Shown: positions 1-7,319 of the stretch, piece by piece | Layout of the letters: the number at the start of each line of letters is the position of its first letter | Numbering within the stretch: the stretch's first letter is position 1 | NCBI GenBank assembly: GCA_964527265.1 | Contig: CAZGOM010000110.1 | Coordinates: forward strand, 1 to 18,935 | Reading direction: 5' to 3' | DNA length: 18,935 bases | From: CAZGOM01 sp964527265 | GTDB taxonomy: Bacteria; Planctomycetota; Phycisphaerae; Phycisphaerales; Phycisphaeraceae | Made by a program: the position numbers and the translations under genes | Notes under the pieces: generated by a model | What the model saw: only the letters and a program-made list of their open reading frames with translations | Databases searched by the model: none | Told to the model about the DNA's origin: nothing

Positions 1-548
1 GAGCCGTTGCCGCCGCCGATGTCGGTGAGGGATTTGGTTTTGGAGAAGTCGTAGGCGACGGCGGCGGCATCGGCTTCGCGGCCGTGCGCGCTGACCATGG
101 CTTTGTCGAAGGTTTTGGCTTTATCGGTGTCTTTGGAGAGCCAGTCGAAGAAGGGCATGCTGTGGATTTTGTCGAACATGAGGTCACCGGATTGGACGCC
201 GGTGAGGAGGTGGTTCCAGGTGGGGTTGCAGCATTCGGTGTTCATGATGGCCATGGCGCGCTGATTGCCGGGAGTGGATTCGTTTAAGAGATTGCTGAGG
301 TCTGTATTGGAGAATTGGGATTGTGTGTTTTCGGAGAAGATGCCGAGCGAGGCGAGGGCGCGAAGGACGCGGTAGAGGGTGGGCTGGTGGGTGTTTGTGA
401 GTTTGGCGAGCTGGGCGGCAGTTTTGGGGCCGGAGGCGAGGTGGCCGGCGATGTCGAGCTTTGCGGCGACGTAGACGAGTTGGGAGACCCAGTTTCCGAT
501 GATGAACTGGCCCATGGTTTGGTGGAGGTTTTGATTGGGAGTAGACAT
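1..548 (-). CDS. SAM-dependent O-methyltransferase, N-terminal part (runs off the left edge)
   Basis: The visible 182 codons give a winged-helix dimerisation region (about residues 10-60, with GPKTAAQLAKL and TLYRVLRALASLGIF) followed by the start of a class I methyltransferase fold. The last visible residues are DIGGGNG, the glycine-rich SAM-binding motif I. This order is that of the acetylserotonin/hydroxyneurosporene O-methyltransferase family (dimerisation domain plus Methyltransf_2), which methylates hydroxyl groups of small aromatic or polyketide-like substrates. The substrate cannot be told because the C-terminal half lies outside the window. The ATG at 548 is preceded by AAAGGAG at good spacing, so the start is well supported. 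No partner gene is visible; the next gene on the same strand starts more than 1 kb upstream. Confidence 0.85.
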   Translation of the reverse strand, partial: MSTPNQNLHQTMGQFIIGNWVSQLVYVAAKLDIAGHLASGPKTAAQLAKLTNTHQPTLYRVLRALASLGIFSENTQSQFSNTDLSNLLNESTPGNQRAMAIMNTECCNPTWNHLLTGVQSGDLMFDKIHSMPFFDWLSKDTDKAKTFDKAMVSAHGREADAAAVAYDFSKTKSLTDIGGGNG

Positions 549-626
549 TTTTGGCTCCTTTGGGGGTGGCGAGGAGTGGAGGCGGGCAATGTGCTTTAGA
601 ACGCATTGTGAGGAGAGTTTTTTATC

Positions 627-656
627 AGGATTGGCAGGATTTACAAGATTTACAGG
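627..656. repeat. 9-bp tandem repeat (AGGATTTAC type)
   Basis: Three units in a row are seen, aggattggc, aggatttac and aagatttac, followed by agg. On the minus strand it reads as CCTGTAAATCTTGTAAATCC. Similar intergenic arrays of a 9-mer related to TCCTGTAAA occur in many unrelated bacterial genomes, and spurious small proteins ending in CKSCKSCQS come from them. The function is unknown. Confidence 0.7.
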
Positions 657-906
657 GTAGGAAGGAGGGGGATTTGCGAGGTTTTGTGAATTTAAAGCAG
701 GGGTGGGATTGGCGGCTGATGGCGATGGAGATGGCGGTGCTGACGCTGTGGAAGAATGAGGGGGATGTGAGATTAATAGAGCAAGTGGTAGAAAGCGGAG
801 AGGAGAGCAAAGACAAAGAAGACATGCTCACGCCCCCGGAAGGACGAGAGCATGGCATGAGTTGACGCGAATGGGGACGGCTTGATATTTGCGGGTTGTA
901 CGGAAG

Positions 907-919
907 GGGGACAGTCCCC
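907..919. repeat. GGGGAC-A-GTCCCC palindrome just after the pseudopilin stop
   Basis: Six-base arms GGGGAC and GTCCCC around a single A, starting 9 bases beyond the stop codon of the 928-1758 gene. GGGGAC(T/A)GTCCCC palindromes are known as a component of dispersed REP-like elements in several phyla. No oligo-T run follows, so it is not a classical terminator, though it could stabilise the 3' end of the pseudopilin transcript. Confidence 0.5.
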
Positions 920-927
920 GAAGAGGT

Positions 928-1758
928 TCAAGACGGCGGGGTGCCGTTGATGCGGAAGGCGCGGAACCAGATGAGGTTGGAGGGGTGTTGCATGCCGCGG
1001 GCGCCGTAGGTGCTGTGGGTGATAGCGTAGGCGCTGGCGGCGTAGGGGTATTTGAGTACGGCGCCGTCCCAGTAAGCGATGTTGGAGAGTCTGTAGCCGT
1101 GGAGGCCGTTGCGGTCCCAGAGCATGGGGTTGCTGATGCGGTTGTTTTCTTCAACGGTGCGTTCTGCCATGGCAGTGCGCCATTGGGAGGCCTGGTTCCA
1201 GTAGTTGGTGGTGGTCCAATATCCTGTGGCGGCGTTGCCGGTCCAGTCGCCGCCGTAGGAGGTGTTGGTGGTGTAGTCGAGTTTGACTGCGGGGAACATG
1301 TAGCTGGCGGGGTAGACGCCGTTCCATCCGGTCCAGCCGTAGTATTTGAGTCCTTTGGCGCCGGCGGCACCACCGCCATTTTTGGTGTAGTAATGGGTGG
1401 TGTCGTAGGGGCAGTAGAAGGTTCTGCCGTCGTTGTAATCGGGGAAGGTGAGGCCTGCGCGGTTTTTGCCGCGCTGAGTGATTTCGACCCAGATCTCATC
1501 GGGGGACTTGTTGTCTTGAGTGTAAGGGTCAGTGAGGGTGGGCCGGGAGACGTGAGGTGGTGCGGCGTTTTTATAGTCGAGGGTGTAGAGGAGGACGCTC
1601 TGAGCGTTGGAGCGGGCGTGAGACATGCAGAGTGTGTCGCGTGCGAGTTCGCGTGCCTTGGAGAGCGAGGGGAGGAGCATTGCGAGGAGGACGGCAACGA
1701 TGGCGATGACGACGAGTAATTCGACGAGCGAGAATGCGTGGGGAACCGACTTGCGCAT
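928..1758 (-). CDS. pseudopilin-like protein with prepilin N-terminal cleavage/methylation domain
   Basis: 276 residues. The N-terminus is a type III (prepilin) signal: MRKSVPHA, then FSLVELLVVIAIVAVLLAML. Glu at +5 of the mature chain (residue 13) is followed by the usual hydrophobic helix. The residue before the predicted cleavage is Ala, not the common Gly. The rest is a soluble domain rich in Tyr, Trp and Gly with an NIAYWDGAVLKY segment near the C-terminus, like the large 'type II secretion system protein' families expanded in Planctomycetes. Such proteins are cut by PilD-type peptidase and may assemble into pseudopili or stay in the membrane; the individual role is unknown. I chose the ATG at 1758 because TTGGAG precedes it; an in-frame TTG at 1770 overlaps that site. 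It is monocistronic as far as can be seen. Confidence 0.85.
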   Translation of the reverse strand: MRKSVPHAFSLVELLVVIAIVAVLLAMLLPSLSKARELARDTLCMSHARSNAQSVLLYTLDYKNAAPPHVSRPTLTDPYTQDNKSPDEIWVEITQRGKNRAGLTFPDYNDGRTFYCPYDTTHYYTKNGGGAAGAKGLKYYGWTGWNGVYPASYMFPAVKLDYTTNTSYGGDWTGNAATGYWTTTNYWNQASQWRTAMAERTVEENNRISNPMLWDRNGLHGYRLSNIAYWDGAVLKYPYAASAYAITHSTYGARGMQHPSNLIWFRAFRINGTPPS

Positions 1759-1828
1759 GGGAATCTCCAAATAAAAAGCAATCAGGCGATATGAGAAGTC
1801 CCCAAGATTAAGATGGATGGTAACTCAT

Positions 1829-1866
1829 TAAATCGATTTATCAATGGGGAAAGTAAATAAATCGAT
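1829..1866. promoter_or_regulatory. possible operator: TAAATCGATTTA palindrome plus second half copy
   Basis: A perfect 12-base palindrome, TAAATCGATTTA, lies at 1829-1840, and TAAATCGAT recurs at 1858-1866, 29 bp away. Both lie in the spacer between the cNMP-TIR stop and the pseudopilin start, 70-110 bases upstream of the latter. The position suits a regulator site for the pseudopilin gene. No clear -35/-10 pair was found here. Confidence 0.3.
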
Positions 1867-1873
1867 CCGGAGG

Positions 1874-2788
1874 TTATTTGTTCTGGCCCAGCTTTTCCAT
1901 GGCGGCGAGAATGACCTGGCAGGCGGGGGCGATGAGGGCAGAGGTGGTTTGGCCGGGGGTGGCGATGTAGTTGATGAAGGTGACGCCGGAGAGGTCGGCA
2001 GGGATCTTGATGTCGGAGGATTGTTCTTTGACGATGAAGACTCTGGAGCGGTCGAGGGAGGCCATGAAGAGGCCGAGTTCGAGAATGACGTTGTCGCGCT
2101 GGCTGGGTGTGTCGGGGCCTTTTTGAATGGTTTTGTCGTTTGGGCCGAAGACGAAGACGGCGAAATCGGATTTGCGGACTTCCTTGAGCAAGGCGTCGAA
2201 CTTAACGCCGCTGGGGCTGAAGAGGCCGGGAGTGGACCAGAGCTTGGGGATGGATTTAGCGTGCTTGAGGCCATCGCCGAGGACGCGGGCGACGGGAAGG
2301 CCTTCGACGGAACTGCCGAGGAAAATCGTGGGGCCTGAGCTGGGCAGGCGCTGGAGGCGGTCTTTGTCTACGAGGCGTTCGATGGCGATGCGGGCGACGG
2401 CGCGCCAGAGGATGGGGAAGTCCTTGGCGACGTTCTGAAAGTCGGTGTAGGTGATGCGCAGGGCGAGGACGGGGACGTTAGCGGTGACGGTGGCGGTTCG
2501 GGCGGCGAAGGGAGAGACGAGGAACATTTCGCCGATGGATTCGCCGCCTTTGCGTGAGCCGACGGATTTGCCGTTGACGTAGATGGTGGTTTCACCGGCG
2601 AGGAGGAAGAAGACGTGGTTTTCGAAGTTGCCCTGGGTGGTGAGGTTCTGCTGAGGTGCGAAGTCGATGAGCTCACCGGCTTTGACGAAGGCTTTGGCGA
2701 GGTCTGTGTTGTACTCGATCATGGGCTGAGCGGAGATGACTTCCACGAGGCGACGCTGTCCATCGATGCCGGTGAATTTTTCTTTCAT
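1874..2788 (-). CDS. cyclic-nucleotide-binding domain fused to CAP12/Pycsar-type TIR domain (PycTIR-like effector)
   Basis: 304 residues in two domains. Residues about 35-140 form a CAP-family cyclic-nucleotide-binding beta-barrel: a phosphate-binding-cassette-like stretch at 81-104 contains GESIGEMFL, then ARTATV with the conserved arginine (R97). Residues about 153-275 match the TIR-like domain of PF10137 (CAP12/Pycsar effector): TIFLGSS opens it, SDFAVFVFGPND is the central strand, RDNVILELG (231-239) is the hallmark motif, and IPADLSGVTFINY closes it. In Pycsar defence, PycTIR effectors of this domain order bind cCMP or cUMP made by a PycC cyclase and deplete NAD+. Whether this protein binds a pyrimidine cyclic nucleotide or hydrolyses NAD+ is inference. 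It follows the DUF4261 gene by 74 bases on the same strand, so the two are probably co-transcribed. No cyclase gene lies in the window. ATG at 2788 has a weak GAAAGGGT upstream. Confidence 0.85.
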   Translation of the reverse strand: MKEKFTGIDGQRRLVEVISAQPMIEYNTDLAKAFVKAGELIDFAPQQNLTTQGNFENHVFFLLAGETTIYVNGKSVGSRKGGESIGEMFLVSPFAARTATVTANVPVLALRITYTDFQNVAKDFPILWRAVARIAIERLVDKDRLQRLPSSGPTIFLGSSVEGLPVARVLGDGLKHAKSIPKLWSTPGLFSPSGVKFDALLKEVRKSDFAVFVFGPNDKTIQKGPDTPSQRDNVILELGLFMASLDRSRVFIVKEQSSDIKIPADLSGVTFINYIATPGQTTSALIAPACQVILAAMEKLGQNK

Positions 2789-2862
2789 TTGCGTCTACCC
2801 TTTCGGCTGGTGAGCCATCTTAGCCGGGCGGGAGATGGTTTTAGGAGAGGTATGAGAGCTGT

Positions 2863-3687
2863 TTATTCCTGGAGGTGGATGACTTTGCTGGGGGAGCCGA
2901 ACTGGGAGGGGACGTGGGTGATTTTGATTTTTTCTTCTGCGGAGCCGCCGATGGTTTGGCCGTGGAGGAGGACGGGGCCGTTGTCGAGGAGGTATTTTGC
3001 GATGTTCTGCATCCATTCGCGGAGGTCGGCGGGGGCCATGGAGCTTTTGGGGTATTCGATTTCCATGAGGCCAAGGGCGTTGAGGCCCTGGGTGAAGCAG
3101 ATGGATGTGCCGTCGGGATTTTTGCCGGTGCGGAAGTCGATCCAGACGAAGAGTGGAAGGAGGTCAGCGGCTTGGGGGTTCTGGGCGAAGTCGGCGAAGA
3201 CGGTGGGATGATGGACCGTGCTGGATTCGGGCCAGTAGATGCCCAGGAGGTCGGGGTGAGAGGCGAGGAGGGCGATGATCTGGCTGAGGATGAGGCGACG
3301 CTGGAGAGGTGTGGCTTTGCCGCCGATGGCGGTGGCGATGATGTGTGACTTATGTGCTTTGACGGTGTCGGCGGAGGTGCCTTTGGGCCACATTATGGAG
3401 GTGGCGCATGGGCCTTGCAGGTCTGCGCCGGGGACTGGGGCGGGCATGAGTGCGAGGGCGACGATGACGCCGTCGACGGTGCACATGAGCATGAGGTCTT
3501 TGATGTCGATGTCAGTGACTTTTTTGCCGGCAGGGCGGAGCTTGGCGAGCGGGCCGGCGATTGTTTCAAAGGGAAAGGAAGCGCCCTTAAGCAGCGGGAT
3601 GGCGATGGCGGGGCCGTCGTTGTCGGCGGCTTTGGCGGATTGGGATTGGGAGGGAGCGGAGAAAAGGTTTTTGAACCAGCTGAACAT
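2863..3687 (-). CDS. DUF4261-type protein
   Basis: 274 residues, soluble. The C-terminal third carries features I associate with DUF4261: ICFTQGLNALGLMEIEYP (about 196-213), then LLHGQTIGGSAEEKIKI (about 240-256) and HVPSQFG. The N-terminus MFSWFKNLFSAPSQ is a short amphipathic stretch followed by a Ser/Gln/Ala linker. The function is not known; DUF4261 proteins often stand beside SUFU- or SMI1-type proteins in bacterial genomes, and a divergent SUFU-like gene is present here. I chose ATG 3687 over an in-frame TTG at 3777 because a good promoter (3749-3777) covers the longer start. It is the first gene of a probable two-gene operon with the cNMP-TIR gene. Confidence 0.7.
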   Translation of the reverse strand: MFSWFKNLFSAPSQSQSAKAADNDGPAIAIPLLKGASFPFETIAGPLAKLRPAGKKVTDIDIKDLMLMCTVDGVIVALALMPAPVPGADLQGPCATSIMWPKGTSADTVKAHKSHIIATAIGGKATPLQRRLILSQIIALLASHPDLLGIYWPESSTVHHPTVFADFAQNPQAADLLPLFVWIDFRTGKNPDGTSICFTQGLNALGLMEIEYPKSSMAPADLREWMQNIAKYLLDNGPVLLHGQTIGGSAEEKIKITHVPSQFGSPSKVIHLQE

Positions 3688-3748
3688 TGAGGACCCCCAG
3701 ACGCAAAAGGTTTGAGATTGGAATAGAAACGTTGCGGATGTTTGCGCA

Positions 3749-3777
3749 ATAATCGGGAGTTGGGATGGAAAGGTCAA
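3749..3777 (-). promoter_or_regulatory. sigma70-type promoter for the DUF4261/cNMP-TIR operon
   Basis: On the minus strand, TTGACC (3772-3777) is followed by a 17-base spacer and GATTAT (3749-3754). The predicted start of transcription is about 55 bases before the ATG at 3687. This argues against the longer in-frame TTG start. Confidence 0.5.
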
Positions 3778-3852
3778 GGGTGGATTCTCGAAAGTTTTTT
3801 TTGATATTCTTTGGCGAGACTATTTCACATTCAAAATTGAAGGGGGTTTGCG

Positions 3853-4554
3853 GTGGGCTTATTTTCCTGGATCAAACGGTTATTGGGCGGGAAGGGTAAT
3901 ACGGCGGAGGAACCGGGGATCAATGGGAGTGACGCGCCTTCGGATGAAGAATTGGCGGAGATGGAGGCGTGGGACAAGGAGAAATCGGCGCAGATGGAGA
4001 GTGTGCTGGGGAAAGAGCATGACATGGTGATGCATGCGCTTATTCCGTATGGGATTGGCGGGTCGCTGGATTTGTATTACTACGCTAGTGGGGTGGCGGG
4101 GACGGGGATTGCGACCAAGGAGCTTTCGGAGAAGCCGGGGGAGGGATCGAAGAACGATGTTTATCCGTGTTATGAGCTGGTGATGTTTACGAAGCTGCCG
4201 ATCGATCTGGATCTGGTGCAGGTGGAAGGGTCGGCATTTGGGACGATTCATGACACGATTCGGCGGGTGTTGAACATGATTGCGCGGTACAGCGCGCAGG
4301 CGAAGCTGAACCCGAGGGAGACGTGCGAGTTTCCGGCGGATATGGAGAAGGTGGGGGGGAAGTGTTTGATTTTTGATGCGTATGAGCCGAGCGGAGAGCG
4401 GAAGGAGGCGGAGTTTGGGGTGATGCTGGTGATGGAGGTGCATCGGTCGGAGATGGAGTGGGCGCGAGCCAATGGGGGAGCGAAGCTGATTGAGAAGTTG
4501 AAGGAGGCGGGGCATTATCCGTATTCGGATATGGAGCGGGATGCGGTGGTGTGA
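3853..4554 (+). CDS. SUFU-like (suppressor of fused domain) protein
   Basis: 233 residues, soluble, starting with GTG at 3853 behind AAGGGGG. After an amphipathic start (MGLFSWIKRLLGG) and an acidic linker (about 18-45), the domain has LDLYYY (72-77), GTGIATKELS (83-92) and YPCYELVMFTKLP (104-116). This resembles bacterial SUFU domains, where a substrate-independent fold ends in a conserved ELxxxLP segment. Bacterial SUFU proteins are best known as immunity proteins of polymorphic toxins, but no toxin is seen here, so the role is open. It is transcribed away from the DUF4261 gene across a 165-base spacer. Its first ten residues resemble those of the DUF4261 protein (FSWxKxL). Confidence 0.6.
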   Translation: MGLFSWIKRLLGGKGNTAEEPGINGSDAPSDEELAEMEAWDKEKSAQMESVLGKEHDMVMHALIPYGIGGSLDLYYYASGVAGTGIATKELSEKPGEGSKNDVYPCYELVMFTKLPIDLDLVQVEGSAFGTIHDTIRRVLNMIARYSAQAKLNPRETCEFPADMEKVGGKCLIFDAYEPSGERKEAEFGVMLVMEVHRSEMEWARANGGAKLIEKLKEAGHYPYSDMERDAVV

Positions 4555-4661
4555 GTGTCCGGTGCCGTGGGGTGGATGAGGGGTTTGGCGCTGTGGAAGC
4601 GATGTTGCCGTGTTGCTGCATGTCCATTGGGTGGAACAGTGGTGAAGTTTTGTTCACCGGG

Positions 4662-4690
4662 GGAACCAGGAACCGGTTTATGTGTCTAGT
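4662..4690 (+). promoter_or_regulatory. possible ECF-sigma promoter of the DUF4838 gene
   Basis: GGAACC (4662-4667), a 17-base spacer and TCTAGT (4685-4690) match the GGAAC-N16/17-TCT pattern of ECF-type (RpoE/SigE-like) promoters. Transcription would start near 4697, about 33 bases before the ATG at 4730, so upstream in-frame starts at 4682 and 4691 would lie in or at the promoter. Confidence 0.4.
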
Positions 4691-4729
4691 ATGTTGGTAT
4701 TCGTATTTCATTCATTGAGAGGTTGTGCC

Positions 4730-7096
4730 ATGGGATTCAAGCGTTCTTCACTGGTGCGTTGGGTGGGTGTGGCGGGGGTGATGCTGGCGGGTGGGTTGGT
4801 GAATCATGCGTATGCGCAGACGGTGCTGGTGAAGGATGGGAAGGCGGCGGCGTCGATTGTGCTGCCGGCGGGGGCGAGCCCAGATGAGAAGACGGCGGCG
4901 ACGGAGATTCAAACGCACCTGGAGATGATGTCGGGGGCGAAACTGCCGATCGTGGAGAATGCGGCGGATGCGACGGGGGTGCCGATATTCATCGGTAAGA
5001 CGGGGCCGAATTATTCGGAGGCGAAGCTGCAGGCCAAGAGCAAGGATCCGTTTACGTTGCGTGTGCTGGTGACGCCTAAGGCGGTTGAGCTTTCAGGGAT
5101 CAAGGAAGACGGAACACTGACGGCGGCGTATGAGTTGCTTGAGCAGCTTGGTGTGCGGTGGTTTTATCCCGGGCCGCTGGGGACGGATGTGCCGCAGTTG
5201 AAGACGGTGATCGCCAAAGAGCAGGATTTTGTGGATGCGCCGGGTTATCGGGGGCGTGTGCTGCAGGCGGTGGGGGAGAAGGAATGGGAGCCGCGCATGC
5301 GTCTTGGCGGGTTTGGGGCGGGTGCGCATGGATTGGGACCGGAATTTGACCGGGTGAAAGAGCCGGAACTGTTCAACCAGGAGAAGGGGAAGGCGACCAA
5401 TCAGGAGAAGGTGAGCGAGCCGGAAGTGCTTAAGCGGACGATTGCATTCTGGCGGGAGAAGCTGAAGCAGAATCCGGATCTGGAAGTGGTGAACGTGGGG
5501 CCGCACGACGGAGCGGGGTTTGGCAATGACCCGTGGGATGCGGATGACTTTGACCCGATCATGGGGAAAGTGGCGACGACGGATCGGTATGTGAAGTTCT
5601 TTAATCTGATCCTGGCGGATCTGCAGAAGGATTATCCGAACGTGGGGCTGGCGTTTTATGCGTATACGCAGGAGATGCGGCCGCCGGTGCGGGAGACGCC
5701 CAACCCGAAGATATTGCCGATGCTGGCGGCGATCGGGCTGGACCGGTTCCATTCCATCAACAATCCGCTGTCGTGGGAGAAGAAGTATCTAAAGACGGTG
5801 GTGGAAGGATGGCAGGCGAAGGGGGTGAACATGATGTTCCGCGGGTATCTGTTCAACCTGGCGGACCATGGGCTGCCGTTTTCGATGATCGACATTGTGA
5901 AGGAAGAATGGCCGTATTACTACGACAAGGGATTCATCGCGATGCGCGCAGAGTGCATCGTGAACTGGGCGTATCACGGGCCGGCGCTTTACCTGGCGGC
6001 GAAGCTGTACTGGAATCCGAAGGCGGATTCCAAGGCGATCCTCGATGAGTACTTCACGCGGCTCTATGGGCCGGCGGCGAAGGCGATGAAGGAGCACTTT
6101 GATGTTGTGGAGAATGCGTATATCCACGCGGATTACTACACGGGGAATGTCTTTGATGTGCCCAAGATCATCACGCCCGCGGTGCGCAAGGAGATGGAAC
6201 GGACGCTGAAGGAAGCGGAGGCCGCGGCCAAGGGGGACAAGAAGTATGAGGATCGGGTGGCGATGATCCGGCTTGGGTTTGAGTATGGTGAGGCGAACTT
6301 CAAGATGATGGATGCGTTTAACCACGCGCAATTTGCGGAGGCGAAGAAGTATCACGATGAGATTCTGAACAAGTGGATCCCGGCGTGCATCGCGCACAGG
6401 CCGGGGGTGATCGCAGCGCGCAGCCACGTGGGATACTTCAAGCGATTCTGGAGCCGCGCAGTGGAGAATGCAGCGGCGCGGGTGATCAACGGGCGGGAAA
6501 TCGCTTCGGTGCTGCCGGATGAATGGGTGACTTTCCTGGACCCGTACAACGCGGGTGAGAAGTTGTATTTGCAAGATCCGCAGAACGGGACGCAGTCTTG
6601 GCGTCCGATGAAGACGTGGTCGGATTCAAGCTCCAATCAGGGGCTGCGGTATTACAAGGCGTCGATCTGGTATCGGTCGAATTTGAATGTGCCCAAGCGG
6701 TTTGATGGACGGAAACTGCGGTTCTGGATGGGTGGTGTGGATGACACGCCGCGCGTCTGGATTGATGGGAAGGAATTGACGACGGTGCTGGGGAAGGGCG
6801 CTGCGCCAATTGGTATGCCCTGGGAATTTGATGCGACGGCGGCGATTGTGCCTGGCAAGGAGCAGGTGGTGGTGGTGAAGGTGTCGGATAACTCGGTGAA
6901 CGAGCTTGGGACCGTGGGAATTACGGGACCGGTGATGGTGTGGGCGGAGCCTGTGGGCGCGCCGGACCCGGAACCGGTGAAGCCTGCGGTTAAGCCAGCG
7001 CCGGCGGCCAAGCCTGCAAAACCGGCAGCCAAGGCCAAGGAGCCGGTGAAGGAAGCGCCCAAGGAAGCGCCGGTGGTGGACAAGGACCACATGTAA
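4730..7096 (+). CDS. secreted DUF4838 protein, probable polysaccharide-active enzyme
   Basis: 788 residues. A Sec signal peptide (about 1-30, MGFKRSSLVRW then a hydrophobic core, ending AYAQ) implies export. Residues about 31-180 form the N-terminal alpha/beta domain seen before GH67/GH20-like barrels (KTAATEIQTHLEMMSGAKLP; YELLEQLGVRWFYPG). Residues about 245-500 are the DUF4838 barrel, with VVNVGPHDGAGF, FYAYTQEMRPP and VNWAYHGPALYLAAKLYW. Residues about 604-744 look like a jelly-roll sugar-binding module (KLRFWMGGVDDTPRVWIDGKEL). The last 45 residues are a Pro/Ala/Lys linker-like tail. DUF4838 proteins are commonly found with polysaccharide-degradation genes in Planctomycetes and Bacteroidetes; a glycosidase role is inferred and the substrate is unknown. 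The ATG at 4730 has GAGAGG at good spacing. It is monocistronic, closed by a strong hairpin at 7131-7169. Confidence 0.85.
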   Translation: MGFKRSSLVRWVGVAGVMLAGGLVNHAYAQTVLVKDGKAAASIVLPAGASPDEKTAATEIQTHLEMMSGAKLPIVENAADATGVPIFIGKTGPNYSEAKLQAKSKDPFTLRVLVTPKAVELSGIKEDGTLTAAYELLEQLGVRWFYPGPLGTDVPQLKTVIAKEQDFVDAPGYRGRVLQAVGEKEWEPRMRLGGFGAGAHGLGPEFDRVKEPELFNQEKGKATNQEKVSEPEVLKRTIAFWREKLKQNPDLEVVNVGPHDGAGFGNDPWDADDFDPIMGKVATTDRYVKFFNLILADLQKDYPNVGLAFYAYTQEMRPPVRETPNPKILPMLAAIGLDRFHSINNPLSWEKKYLKTVVEGWQAKGVNMMFRGYLFNLADHGLPFSMIDIVKEEWPYYYDKGFIAMRAECIVNWAYHGPALYLAAKLYWNPKADSKAILDEYFTRLYGPAAKAMKEHFDVVENAYIHADYYTGNVFDVPKIITPAVRKEMERTLKEAEAAAKGDKKYEDRVAMIRLGFEYGEANFKMMDAFNHAQFAEAKKYHDEILNKWIPACIAHRPGVIAARSHVGYFKRFWSRAVENAAARVINGREIASVLPDEWVTFLDPYNAGEKLYLQDPQNGTQSWRPMKTWSDSSSNQGLRYYKASIWYRSNLNVPKRFDGRKLRFWMGGVDDTPRVWIDGKELTTVLGKGAAPIGMPWEFDATAAIVPGKEQVVVVKVSDNSVNELGTVGITGPVMVWAEPVGAPDPEPVKPAVKPAPAAKPAKPAAKAKEPVKEAPKEAPVVDKDHM

Positions 7097-7130
7097 GCAG
7101 GGCGCGGGCAAATTATGGATAGGATCATCA

Positions 7131-7169
7131 AAGGCCGGGCGTCACAAGGTATTTGTGGCGCCCGGCCTT
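7131..7169 (+). terminator. long hairpin after the DUF4838 gene
   Basis: Seventeen-base arms, left 7131-7147 and right 7153-7169, pair around GGTAT with one G-T wobble. It starts 34 bases after the stop codon. A run of T is missing on both strands, so it may act as a 3'-end stabiliser or a bidirectional barrier between this gene and the converging peroxidase operon more than as a classical terminator. Confidence 0.6.
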
Positions 7170-7319
7170 GTTATGGAGCAGACGGACGGGCTGGTGTTGT
7201 TTGCGTTCGCGATGTTTGGCTTGATGGGATGGCAGAAGCGGTGTGGATAGGATTGCTACCGGTGAAATTCGCGTTGACGTGTTTGTTTGATGACTTGATC
7301 TGGTGGGAGCAGTTTGGAC

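Larger units (their letters stand above)
549..927. other. gene-poor stretch with two short repeats
   Basis: About 380 bases without a convincing gene lie between the methyltransferase start and the pseudopilin stop. Overlapping frames of 77 to 104 codons cross it, but none has a good ribosome site or a recognisable product. The stretch holds the methyltransferase leader, a 9-bp tandem repeat near 627-656 and a 13-base palindrome at 907-919. It could contain a decayed gene, but I cannot name one. Confidence 0.6.

Noticed and set aside
551..865. Open frame of 104 codons on the plus strand opposite the methyltransferase leader
   Set aside because: It crosses the 9-bp tandem repeat, has no ribosome site and gives no recognisable protein; a chance frame is more likely.
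3687..3777. Longer TTG start for the DUF4261 gene
   Set aside because: The TTG lies within a good -35 element, and the ATG at 3687 opens the conserved-looking FSW segment.
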